In this document: in pieces, positions 6,395 to 13,026 of the stretch
Position numbering within the stretch: position 1 is the first letter of the stretch
How the letters are laid out: every line of letters starts with the position of its first letter
From: DASSWG01 sp041689995
GTDB lineage: Bacteria > Bacteroidota > Bacteroidia > Flavobacteriales > Flavobacteriaceae
Reading direction: 5' to 3'
Assembly: GCA_041689995.1 (NCBI GenBank)
Contig: JBDNFD010000039.1
Location: 1-25,706, forward strand
Length of the DNA: 25,706 nt
Position numbers and translations under genes: made by a program
Notes under the pieces: model-generated
What the model was told of the DNA's origin: nothing
Databases searched by the model: none
What the model saw: only the letters and a program-made list of their open reading frames with translations

Positions 6395-7354
6395 TTAATA
6401 AAACAGGAAAGTGGTGAAGCCCATCACGACAAGGCTTAGGGGAACCACAAACATCAGGAACAAGAAACTTACGGCGGCGCTTTCGAAAAAACTTCGGAGA
6501 AATCCTTGGCCATAAAAACGCTTGACGCCGAACCACAAATAAAAATAGGTGGAAAATAAAACCAATGTAACAAGCCAACTCGGCATCGCTTTCCAAATAA
6601 AGCCGGCGATCAACAACAAACTGAAAACAAAAAACATAAATGAAAAGAAATAGAACCCGAACACCAAATGATGGGCAAAACGGCCCTTTCTAAAATAGAA
6701 AAGTTTTAGAATAAGCGCAAAAATAGGGAGTAAAATGAACAAGGCAATAGGGATACTATCATAAAAACCTTGCAAAATTCCGCTGCCACGCCGTTTATAT
6801 ACTTTCAATGACTGCGAATATAATCTGTGTTTAAACGTGCTGCTCTCTTTTGCTAGTCCCATGGCTCCCAAAATTTGTTCTTCCGGGGCATTTATAGCGA
6901 TCAGGGAATCTATTTCTTGTCCCAAATCAACTTTATCTTCCGAATTGTTTTTAATGGATATCCCAACCGGAAAGTTTTTTGGCTCAATAACGATGGTGTC
7001 TTTTGACTCGAATGCGGAATTCCAGACCTGTTCCATTTCTTGCTCTCGTTCCCTCGCCACAAAGGAAAAAAGAAAGAAAAAAACCAACGAAACGAACAAA
7101 TAGAATTGCGCAGGGTGCAAATAAAGCATTCTCTTCCCTCCTACAAAGCGTTTTGGCAACAAACCAGGCTGAAACATAAGGGGAACGAAACTTTTGAAAA
7201 ATCGTGCATCCACGCAAAAATAATTGCTGATCGTGTTGTGGAACAATAGTTTTAAAGTCAGTTTGTCATTGGCTTCCTGACTGCAATACGGACAAAAACG
7301 AAAAGTAGCATCAAATTTATTTTCACAATTTTTACAGGTAATTTCAGGTTCCAT
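6395..7354 (-). CDS. DUF3667-like membrane protein with zinc ribbon
   Basis: A 319-residue protein. The N-terminus carries four cysteines in a zinc-ribbon pattern (C7, C10, C21, C24), then a conserved-looking block with PGLLPKRFVGGKRMLYLHP around residues 63-82. This layout matches DUF3667 proteins of Bacteroidota, whose function is unknown. Membrane helices are evident near 83-105, 205-225, 238-258, 262-282 and 298-318, with an acidic extracytoplasmic or cytosolic loop (about 108-200) between the first two. It is separated from recG by 92 bases on the same strand. A -7 element lies four bases before the ATG. The family call rests on recalled features. Confidence 0.75.
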   Translation of the reverse strand: MEPEITCKNCENKFDATFRFCPYCSQEANDKLTLKLLFHNTISNYFCVDARFFKSFVPLMFQPGLLPKRFVGGKRMLYLHPAQFYLFVSLVFFFLFSFVAREREQEMEQVWNSAFESKDTIVIEPKNFPVGISIKNNSEDKVDLGQEIDSLIAINAPEEQILGAMGLAKESSTFKHRLYSQSLKVYKRRGSGILQGFYDSIPIALFILLPIFALILKLFYFRKGRFAHHLVFGFYFFSFMFFVFSLLLIAGFIWKAMPSWLVTLVLFSTYFYLWFGVKRFYGQGFLRSFFESAAVSFLFLMFVVPLSLVVMGFTTFLFY

Positions 7355-7358
7355 ATTG

Positions 7359-7366
7359 CAAATGTA
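7359..7366 (-). promoter_or_regulatory. -7 element immediately before the DUF3667-like gene
   Basis: TAcaTTTG on the minus strand ends four bases upstream of the ATG (7354-7352). If used, transcription would begin at about the start codon and the mRNA would be leaderless. No clear TTG is present 19 bases upstream. Confidence 0.45.
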
Positions 7367-7460
7367 GATTGGGCGGATAAAAATAGTGAAAATTCCATCT
7401 TATAAAACCCGTTCGGCAATGCTCAAAAGGGAGTTTCTGAATTATTCGTGGTAATTGGTT

Positions 7461-8624
7461 TCAATCATATACATTAATCCCGTACAAAAGTTGTTTCATT
7501 TTACTGCCGTTGATCTCCACCGGACGATAGGCCGTGGTGAACTTTTCAATGGCGGTATCCATCCCAGATTTCAATTCCTTGTAGGCAATGGGAATCTTTG
7601 TGGCGCATTGCTGTTCGTTTTCATAACTATCCAACATAATTTTGAATTTTTCATAGAATTCGGTGCCCTGATCGATGAACGTGTTGTAGGCCATAATGAA
7701 TTGCAACAACCGGTCGATGGGGAATTCCAGGGCGATACGCATTTTTAGGGCTTTTTCCGGATCGGTGCCATCGGCCGCGACCTTGTCCATGTTGTCCACA
7801 TATACATCCAATTTATCGCGGAGCTTGTCCCATTCGTCGTTTTGACGGCAATCTTCCAACGAAGCCCCATAGCCAATAGGATCGGTATAATCCTTAAAAA
7901 GCTGTTGCAGATCTTTCATCAAGGTTTCATTGCTTTTTTGTAAAAAAGCTGTTTCAAAATAAATGGTGTTAAGGTCGTTGTGCATTTGCAGGGTAAAGTC
8001 CAGGATGCACTCCACTTCTTTTAGCCCGTCCTGTTTCTCTTGTTTGGAAAGGTTTTGGTTGGCAAACAGCGAAACCATCGAGTGAATCACTGCAGTGTAC
8101 ATATTTTGCCCCAACAAGGCGGTAAGATCAAAACCCTGACGTTTGTCCTCCTTTTTAGAAAGCTGTTCTTTCAGGTCGGCAAATTCTGGATAATTGTTCG
8201 GGTTGGCGATTTTACTGATCTCATGGAAAGTGCTTATGGAAGCAAAATGATGGTCCAAGGCGAGCGTTTTTCCGTATAATATTTGAACCACTTCCAAGCC
8301 TTTTAAATAACGTATTTTGCTGATGTCCGATAATTTGGCGGCCTTGTTTTCTCGAAGTTGTTTTTCCAATCGCGCTTTTTCCACCAACAAACCGACCTGT
8401 TTTTCCAAATTTTGGGCTTGGGGAAGTTCCTGACCGATCTCATTAAGCTTTTTATAAAGCGGTCGGTTTAACTTTCGGTAATAGTAATTTACTTCCGCCG
8501 TTTCGCGCGCCCAACTTTCCAACACTTCGGAAATGGGTTTTTCTTTTTCCGCTAGGCTGTTGGCATAAGCGAAAACGGACCAAAACACGCAAAAGCCCAC
8601 TAAAATCAGTCGAATCGTTTTCAT
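7461..8624 (-). CDS. Exported alpha-helical protein of unknown function
   Basis: A 387-residue protein with a Sec signal peptide: MKTIRLILVGFCVFWSVFAYA with a likely cut after AYA-N at residues 21-22. The mature part is almost entirely helical and rich in charged residues. Heptad-like stretches near 66-95 and 275-300 suggest a helical bundle. Two cysteines (about 215 and 259) and one near 344 could form a disulfide. No known domain is recognised. Its start lies 24 bases after the stop of the exported protein at 8649-9074, so the two probably form an operon and may act together in the periplasm. Function is not assigned. Confidence 0.7.
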   Translation of the reverse strand: MKTIRLILVGFCVFWSVFAYANSLAEKEKPISEVLESWARETAEVNYYYRKLNRPLYKKLNEIGQELPQAQNLEKQVGLLVEKARLEKQLRENKAAKLSDISKIRYLKGLEVVQILYGKTLALDHHFASISTFHEISKIANPNNYPEFADLKEQLSKKEDKRQGFDLTALLGQNMYTAVIHSMVSLFANQNLSKQEKQDGLKEVECILDFTLQMHNDLNTIYFETAFLQKSNETLMKDLQQLFKDYTDPIGYGASLEDCRQNDEWDKLRDKLDVYVDNMDKVAADGTDPEKALKMRIALEFPIDRLLQFIMAYNTFIDQGTEFYEKFKIMLDSYENEQQCATKIPIAYKELKSGMDTAIEKFTTAYRPVEINGSKMKQLLYGINVYD

Positions 8625-8648
8625 GTCGCTATTGGTTTAGGATGGTTT

Positions 8649-9074
8649 TCACCTTAGTGAAAGCCTAATGAATATCCGTTCTTTAGTAACTGTTGCCGGG
8701 TAACTCCCGGGTGCTATGTTATAGATGCCTTCATCGATTTTCAGGACAGATTTCAGTTCGGGCAATAAACTTTGGGCCTCGGGTTGTTCAAAGACAAGTC
8801 TGTCTTGATTTTCCGGTGTAATGGCTTCGCCAAACAACTGAATTTCCTGTTCGGGGCTCAACCTATTCCGAAAAATCTCCATTGTAAGAATGTTTTCGGT
8901 TGTTTTGTAGAGCGTGGCGTTTGCTTCTTGTTTTCCGATGGATTGCAAGCTGCAAATGCCCCGATCGCCGCGGCAATGGCGGCCTTCAAAATTGGCTTCC
9001 ACCGCAACCCGGTTTTCCTGGGCGGCACTTATTGTAGCTGTTAATATTAGTAAAATTGTATAGAATGTTTTCAT
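8649..9074 (-). CDS. Small exported protein of unknown function
   Basis: A 141-residue protein with a signal peptide (MKTFYTILLILTATISAAQ, likely cut near residue 18-19). The mature part has a short cysteine-containing segment RHCRGDRGICSL (about 33-44) whose two cysteines could form a disulfide. The rest is a mixed strand-helix region with LPELKSVLKIDEGIYNI. The family is not recognised. It is first in a probable two-gene operon with the helical exported protein downstream. About 237 bases of AT-rich sequence without a convincing promoter separate it from the thioredoxin gene upstream. Confidence 0.65.
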   Translation of the reverse strand: MKTFYTILLILTATISAAQENRVAVEANFEGRHCRGDRGICSLQSIGKQEANATLYKTTENILTMEIFRNRLSPEQEIQLFGEAITPENQDRLVFEQPEAQSLLPELKSVLKIDEGIYNIAPGSYPATVTKERIFIRLSLR

Positions 9075-9274
9075 TTTTGGTGAGGTTAACTTGAAATTAT
9101 AATGTAATATTGTGTTCTTTTACCGATTTTATTTCAGTTATGTAACTGGTAAAACCAATCAAATTATTGCAACTTGAAAAGCATGGAGTCTTTTAAAAAA
9201 TAACATTTTTCTAAATATTGCCCTTTCCTATAATAGATATAAAGCGGATAAACCCATTCGTGATTTCATGTTTT

Positions 9275-9304
9275 CGGGAACTTCCAACCTAGTTGAATTT
9301 CCCG
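9275..9304. other. Inverted repeat downstream of the thioredoxin gene
   Basis: CGGGAA (9275-9280) and TTCCCG (9299-9304) flank weaker inner arms (TTCCAAC/GTTGAA). The hairpin sits eight bases past the tlpA-like stop. It lacks a U-tract on the minus strand, so it is at best an atypical terminator or an RNA 3'-end stabiliser. Confidence 0.35.
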
Positions 9305-9311
9305 GATCTAC

Positions 9312-9824
9312 TCATCTTCCCTTTTTTTGAGCAACGGTATGTTTTTTTATCACCTGTAAAACTTGATTTTTTGTAATAGATCCCTGCTGCATCCAAATGA
9401 TTTGGTTCTCTTTAATAAAAAGCGTTGTGGGCAGAACATTTATTCTACTTCCATCATTAAACTTATATTGCATAATATCAAACTCAAAGTCGCTGTCTTT
9501 AATAAAATCTTCGATGACACCTGCTTTTTGATTAGATATGGCAATGACCTTTATCCCGGTTTCAGCTTGAATATCTTCCAGTATCGGCATTTCTTTAATG
9601 CACGGAACACACCAAGTAGCCCAAAAATTAACAATAATATCTTCTCCATTTGCGATATCATTCAACGAAGCAAATTTTCCAGATAGATCATTCACCATAA
9701 TTGAAGTGAGATTCAATTTTGATGTGTCATTAAAAAAATTTTTAAATCCAAAAAATAAAATCACAAGAAAAAGAATTGGAGTTAAAAATCCTGTCGTTAA
9801 TCCGAAGATATAATTTTTACTCAT
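9312..9824 (-). CDS. Membrane-anchored TlpA/ResA-like thioredoxin
   Basis: A 170-residue protein. Residues 8-29 form one membrane anchor (FGLTTGFLTPILFLVILFFG), placing the rest in the periplasm. The thioredoxin fold follows, with VNFWATWCVPC holding the redox pair Cys72 and Cys75, and the cis-proline segment LPTTLF at 131-136. The WCxPC form and the N-terminal anchor fit TlpA/ResA-type reductases that supply electrons to periplasmic cysteines. It starts two bases after a 37-residue membrane microprotein and follows a six-cysteine exported protein, which could be its substrate (inference). It ends in a basic tail. Confidence 0.88.
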   Translation of the reverse strand: MSKNYIFGLTTGFLTPILFLVILFFGFKNFFNDTSKLNLTSIMVNDLSGKFASLNDIANGEDIIVNFWATWCVPCIKEMPILEDIQAETGIKVIAISNQKAGVIEDFIKDSDFEFDIMQYKFNDGSRINVLPTTLFIKENQIIWMQQGSITKNQVLQVIKKHTVAQKKGR

Positions 9825-9826
9825 TT

Positions 9827-9940
9827 TTAATTAATTTTAAAATTTCCCATGAATCCTAAAAAGACCACCACGAGGATTAAAAAACCAATCGCTATTCCCA
9901 ATCCGATTAAGTAGCCCTTTAAAAATTTATTTTTCATCAT
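9827..9940 (-). CDS. 37-residue membrane microprotein
   Basis: Starts at tandem ATG codons (9940 and 9937) and ends two bases before the thioredoxin gene, which strongly suggests a shared transcript. The protein is a short basic start (MMKNKFLKGY), one long hydrophobic helix (LIGLGIAIGFLILVVVFLGF) and a short tail MGNFKIN. It resembles the N-terminal anchor of the thioredoxin next door (shared pattern Y-x-x-GL, hydrophobic run, GF-x-x-F), so it may have arisen by duplication of that anchor. Possible roles are an accessory subunit or a peptide that pairs with the thioredoxin anchor. Function is unknown. Confidence 0.6.
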   Translation of the reverse strand: MMKNKFLKGYLIGLGIAIGFLILVVVFLGFMGNFKIN

Positions 9941-9952
9941 ATAAAATATTGA

Positions 9953-9985
9953 AACCAAGGACAATTAAATTTTTTGTCCTTGGTT
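9953..9985 (-). terminator. Strong hairpin between the cysteine-rich gene and the microprotein
   Basis: AACCAAGGACAA (9953-9964) and TTGTCCTTGGTT (9974-9985) are perfect 12-base inverted repeats with a nine-base loop. On the minus strand the stem is followed by TTCAATATTTT, a weak U-rich run. It may end most transcripts of the upstream gene and let some through. Its foot lies 12 bases from the microprotein ATG, so it could also modulate translation start. Confidence 0.6.
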
Positions 9986-10000
9986 ATTGTTGAAATGAAC

Positions 10001-10441
10001 TTACCTTTTTATTGGTACAATTAATTTTCCATCTCTAATTATATATTCGCCAGCAAGCAATGTGCCTCCCGCGCATGAAGCCTCTTTCGTCTCAACAGTT
10101 ATCCCATTCAATATTTCATTAAAGCCATGAATAACTAGAGTTTCATCCGAGACTTCCATTAATGGAGTTTTATCCGTAGAATTCCAAGCATCTATCTGGC
10201 GTTGGCAAGTTTGGTTACATTCATCTGGTTCTCCAGTTGTAAAAGTCACACAATAAGTGATAAATACTACCGAAAGACAAATTTGATGTTCGACTTCTTT
10301 TATTGTGTTTTCACAGTTTAGATTTTCTTTCACTGCGATTTCCGGTTCGATTCTTTTAGCTTCACTTTGAAGTGGAGCCAACATAAAAACCCCCAATGCA
10401 ATAAACACTATTGTTTTTGTTATAAGTTTCATAATATTCAC
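10001..10441 (-). CDS. Cysteine-rich exported protein of unknown function
   Basis: A 146-residue protein. ATG codons at 10441 and 10432 are both possible; the second (MKLITKTIVFIALGVFMLAP) gives a textbook signal peptide, with a likely cut near QSEA-K. The mature protein has six cysteines, five of them packed between residues about 43 and 79 (NCEN, QICL, TYCV, DECNQTC) and one in a later EASCAGG segment. Such spacing implies disulfides and would fit a client of the TlpA-like thioredoxin downstream. The C-terminal part looks like a small beta fold. The family is not recognised. Adjacency on one strand supports a functional link, although a strong hairpin intervenes. Confidence 0.65.
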   Translation of the reverse strand: MNIMKLITKTIVFIALGVFMLAPLQSEAKRIEPEIAVKENLNCENTIKEVEHQICLSVVFITYCVTFTTGEPDECNQTCQRQIDAWNSTDKTPLMEVSDETLVIHGFNEILNGITVETKEASCAGGTLLAGEYIIRDGKLIVPIKR

Positions 10442-10481
10442 GTATTAATTTTTTAAAATGATTTTTCGCCTGTTTGTTTTT

Positions 10482-10502
10482 CGATGGGTGCAAGCACCAT
10501 CG
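10482..10502. promoter_or_regulatory. Hairpin or operator upstream of the cysteine-rich gene
   Basis: CGATGGGTGC (10482-10491) and GCACCATCG (10494-10502) form a nine-pair hairpin with one bulged base and a two-base loop. It lies 41 bases before the cysteine-rich gene. No U-tract follows on either strand, so a protein-binding or 5'-leader role is more likely than termination. Confidence 0.4.
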
Positions 10503-10546
10503 CAAAAAAGCCGGGACAATTATGTGGGTATTTAAAAAATTAACCG

Positions 10547-10554
10547 TAAATTTG
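10547..10554 (+). promoter_or_regulatory. -7 element of a candidate small RNA
   Basis: TAaaTTTG fits the -7 consensus and points toward the plus-strand terminator at 10615-10650, with no protein gene between them. No ideal TTG is found upstream. Confidence 0.4.
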
Positions 10555-10560
10555 CATTGC

Positions 10561-10650
10561 GAGTTTTCAAATATTACGGCCGCGTATTTTTGTGCCCGCC
10601 TTTTTTGAAACGGTGGAAGCCTCTACCTGGTAGGGGCTTTCCCTTTTTTT
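10561..10650 (+). ncRNA. Candidate small RNA, about 90 bases
   Basis: The interval starts about seven bases after a -7 element and ends in a strong intrinsic terminator. It contains no credible open frame. It includes a GC-rich core (ACGGCCGCG near 10576-10584 and GTGCCCGCC near 10592-10600) that stands out from the AT-rich surroundings. No known RNA family is recognised. The support is the promoter-terminator pairing alone. Confidence 0.4.
10615..10650 (+). terminator. Intrinsic terminator on the plus strand
   Basis: GGAAGCCTCTACC (10615-10627) pairs with GGTAGGGGCTTTCC (10629-10642) with one wobble pair and one bulge, followed by CT7. This is a classic intrinsic terminator. There is no plus-strand protein gene upstream of it, which is why a small RNA is proposed. 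Confidence 0.75.
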
Positions 10651-10749
10651 CGTGGATAGCTATGTCATAATTGATTGATTTTTGGCCCGTGTGCAACAGG
10701 TTGGTTTAACATTCCTTTTTTAATAAGGTCACTTAAAAACCATTTAACG

Positions 10750-10795
10750 ATTTTTTGCAGCCTTTTATAAACATTTGCAAGATACTGCAAAAAAT
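10750..10795. repeat. Perfect 11-base inverted repeat
   Basis: ATTTTTTGCAG (10750-10760) and CTGCAAAAAAT (10785-10795) are perfect inverted copies around a 24-base loop. The left arm's T-run and the right arm's A-run pair. It lies next to a second, longer inverted repeat. Confidence 0.6.
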
Positions 10796-10810
10796 AGCTT
10801 CCAAACAAGG

Positions 10811-10861
10811 CGATCCACTGCCTTTTTTGGAGAAATTTCTTCACAAAAAGGCAGTGGATCG
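10811..10861. repeat. Perfect 17-base inverted repeat
   Basis: CGATCCACTGCCTTTTT (10811-10827) and AAAAAGGCAGTGGATCG (10845-10861) are perfect inverted copies around a 17-base loop that itself holds GAAATTTC. It ends 65 bases before the promoter of the XRE regulator. It is not followed by a U-tract. It could be a relic of a mobile element end pair, a cruciform regulatory site or a structured RNA. Confidence 0.75.
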
Positions 10862-10925
10862 AAATTATTACTGTAAAACATTGATTTTCAAGATGTAAAA
10901 ATATAAGATAAAATAAAAATAAATT

Positions 10926-10953
10926 TTGACACTTGAAAAATTTGGTTAATTTG
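10926..10953 (+). promoter_or_regulatory. Promoter of the XRE regulator
   Basis: TTG (10926-10928), 17 bases, then TTaaTTTG (10946-10953), one mismatch from the -7 consensus. The distance to the ATG at 10989 leaves a leader of about 28 bases. Confidence 0.5.
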
Positions 10954-10988
10954 CAAAGTGGATTATTCTCATACAAACCAACCGAATT

Positions 10989-11372
10989 ATGAAAATGGGC
11001 GAAAAACTGAAATTGTTGCGCAAACTTAAAGGATATACCCAAGCCGATGTGGCCGGAAAACTGAACCTTTCACGCCGTGCTTATGCCAATTTGGAAAACA
11101 ACCAGACCAATCCCGGCCTTGACCGCATCACGCAGCTTGCGGAAATCTACGGTATCAAGACCGAGGAATTTCTTTCCTTCAACGAAAACCAAGCCTTCAC
11201 CAATTGTTTCAACAACAATGCACTAGGTTTTTACCATGCCGAAAAAGTAACTTCAAAAGCCAATAATGAAGAACGCCGGTTTTTTATGGAGCAATTGCAA
11301 ACCCTGGTCCAAAGCTTTAAAAAAGAACGGCAAACTTATTTGGAAGTAATTCAATCATTGACGGTAAAATAA
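10989..11372 (+). CDS. XRE-family transcriptional regulator
   Basis: A 127-residue DNA-binding protein. Residues about 4-62 form a classic XRE/Cro helix-turn-helix: GEKLKLLRKLKGYTQADVAG, the recognition helix around LSRRAYANLENN, and NPGLDRITQLAEIYGI. The C-terminal part (about 85-125) is a charged helix likely used for dimerisation. ATG codons at 10989 and 10995 are both in frame; either gives a full domain. It stands alone on the plus strand behind its own promoter, next to two long inverted repeats that could be targets. No partner toxin is visible nearby, so a stand-alone regulator is preferred. Confidence 0.85.
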   Translation: MKMGEKLKLLRKLKGYTQADVAGKLNLSRRAYANLENNQTNPGLDRITQLAEIYGIKTEEFLSFNENQAFTNCFNNNALGFYHAEKVTSKANNEERRFFMEQLQTLVQSFKKERQTYLEVIQSLTVK

Positions 11373-11989
11373 GCATCAATTGACCGCAATCACGAAGAAA
11401 TACTTTTAAATTCCTACGATCCAAGTTCGGAACCAATGATCGAAAATCGAGCGGACAGAGCTTATCCAACCAGTTTTTACAACCGTAGGGAATTTGACCG
11501 CGATATTCCTTTTCGGTTCCGGATGATGCGAGGGAAGATGTGACTGAATTCCGAATTCCGAATTCAAAATAAAAAGTTTTTTTCCACTTTTACATTTTAC
11601 ATTTTTCGGTTTTACATTTTTCAGTTTTGAGAATTCAAGATTCAAGATTCAAAATCTGCTCTTCATTTTTCTTCACTTCTTAATGGTTTAAATAAAACAA
11701 CGCATAAAAGAATTCAAAAGAGGTTTCGATTGCGTTCAACCTGATATTTCGTTCAACCATAACTTTTTTTCTTGTCACTTCGAGTGCAGTTGAGAAGCAT
11801 TTAAAATTTCGAATTCAAAATATAAATGAGTGAATGAGTGAATAGTCAAAAATTCCTAATTCAAAATTTATTCTTCATTTCCCTTCACTTCTTAATGGTT
11901 TAATTAAAATAGAACCCGTCTGTGGTCAGGCAGGTTCAAAATTAAGAGGAACTCAAAAATCATCACTCCCCGAACTCATAATTTTACAA
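11373..11989. other. Gene-free stretch with degenerate short repeats
   Basis: No gene is supported in these 617 bases. Between about 11538 and 11655 run short tandem words (GAATTCCGAATTC, TTTTACATTT, GATTCAAGATTCAA). A GTCACTTCGAGTG motif at 11774-11786 echoes the palindrome at 305-358. The 37-base segment starting at 11661 recurs at 11873. The region looks like an accumulation of dispersed intergenic repeats. Confidence 0.55.
11661..11910. repeat. Pair of direct repeats around the intergenic region
   Basis: Two copies of a roughly 37-base sequence, 11661-11697 and 11873-11910, share CTTCACTTCTTAATGGTTTA and flanking CTTCATTT and AATAAAA-like ends. They are 212 bases apart. The enclosed sequence has no gene. 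Confidence 0.6.
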
Positions 11990-13021
11990 TTAATCATTAA
12001 AATAAAACCCGTTCGGTGCTACGCCCACCGGGAATTCCTTTAGCTTACTTCCTGAATTGTCATAAATATAAATGTGTCCTTTCGAAGTAAAATCTCCCGC
12101 ATCGGCCATATAAATTTTGGTTCCTTCCACCGCAAATCCATATAAAACGGAAACATCATTTGCTTCAATAATTGGTGTGAGGGGAATTTCTGGCGCATTG
12201 ATTTCAAAGGAAAAAACCTTGTTTCCGCCGGTATAATAAATCCGGTTGTTTTCCACTTCCAAATTAGCAAAAACACTATCGTCGGGAAAATCAACGAGAT
12301 TGGAAATTTCCTTGGTTCCCAAATCCATGGTTTTGATTCCAGAACTTACCATGGCATATAAGGTATTGTTTTCTATGTCAATCCCATTTAAAGCAGCTCC
12401 CATTTCAATCGTTTCTTCCACGGCACTCGTTTGCGGATTGATCACCGAAATTTCACTTCCCACACTGAAAGAGGCATTTTGCACATATAATTTCCCATTT
12501 TTCTCTAGAATATATTCCACCGCCGCATGCGTTTGAATGGTTTTTTCCACCTCTAAGGTTTCCAAATTAATCACCGCGATAAAATCATCATCGGAAGTTT
12601 GCCATGAAGCCTGATTGGTCACAAAAGCTTTTCCGTTGGCGACCGCTCCATATCTCGGCGCGTTCAAATCCCCCACTATTTCCCCTACGAATTCAAACGA
12701 AAAGCGGTTTACAACGGTAATTAAATTGGACACATTTGAAATAATGTAGGCATTTTCCCCATAAAAAAACACCGATTGCAACACAGAACCCAATCCCAAA
12801 CTTTTCGTTGGATTTGCAGCAAAATATATTTCGTGTTCCACGGTTTCCAAATCGTTACTGACAAAACTTAGGCTTCCGTCGCCCGCGCTAAAAGAACCTT
12901 CGTTCAACACGAAAAATCCGTTGTCGTACATTCCAAGATCGCTTTCCACCTTGGAATTGTCATCGCTACAAGCGGCCAAAAACAATACACTCAATAAACT
13001 GGCAAATACAATTTTTTTCAT
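11990..13021 (-). CDS. BtuG-like surface lipoprotein, YncE/DUF5074-type beta-propeller
   Basis: A 343-residue lipoprotein: signal peptide with lipobox LAAC (Cys18) followed by SDDN, an acidic stretch of the kind that marks surface export in Bacteroidota. The mature part is a chain of propeller-blade repeats (FFVLNEGSFSAGDG, AYIISNVSN, VINLETLEVEKTI, LYAMVSSGIKTMDL, HIYIYDNSGSKLKEFPVG). This matches YncE/DUF5074 proteins; the Bacteroides member BtuG sits next to BtuB and captures vitamin B12 on the cell surface. It starts five bases after the btuB stop, so both are one operon under the cobalamin riboswitch. The role in B12 binding is inferred from this context. Confidence 0.8.
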   Translation of the reverse strand: MKKIVFASLLSVLFLAACSDDNSKVESDLGMYDNGFFVLNEGSFSAGDGSLSFVSNDLETVEHEIYFAANPTKSLGLGSVLQSVFFYGENAYIISNVSNLITVVNRFSFEFVGEIVGDLNAPRYGAVANGKAFVTNQASWQTSDDDFIAVINLETLEVEKTIQTHAAVEYILEKNGKLYVQNASFSVGSEISVINPQTSAVEETIEMGAALNGIDIENNTLYAMVSSGIKTMDLGTKEISNLVDFPDDSVFANLEVENNRIYYTGGNKVFSFEINAPEIPLTPIIEANDVSVLYGFAVEGTKIYMADAGDFTSKGHIYIYDNSGSKLKEFPVGVAPNGFYFND

Positions 13022-13026
13022 TTTAT

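Noticed and set aside
10811..10861. Insertion-sequence end pair
   Set aside because: The arms are only 17 bases apart with no transposase or target duplication; kept only as an inverted repeat.
10665..11042. 125-codon minus-strand frame
   Set aside because: It runs through both inverted repeats and over the promoter and start of the XRE gene; no family pattern.
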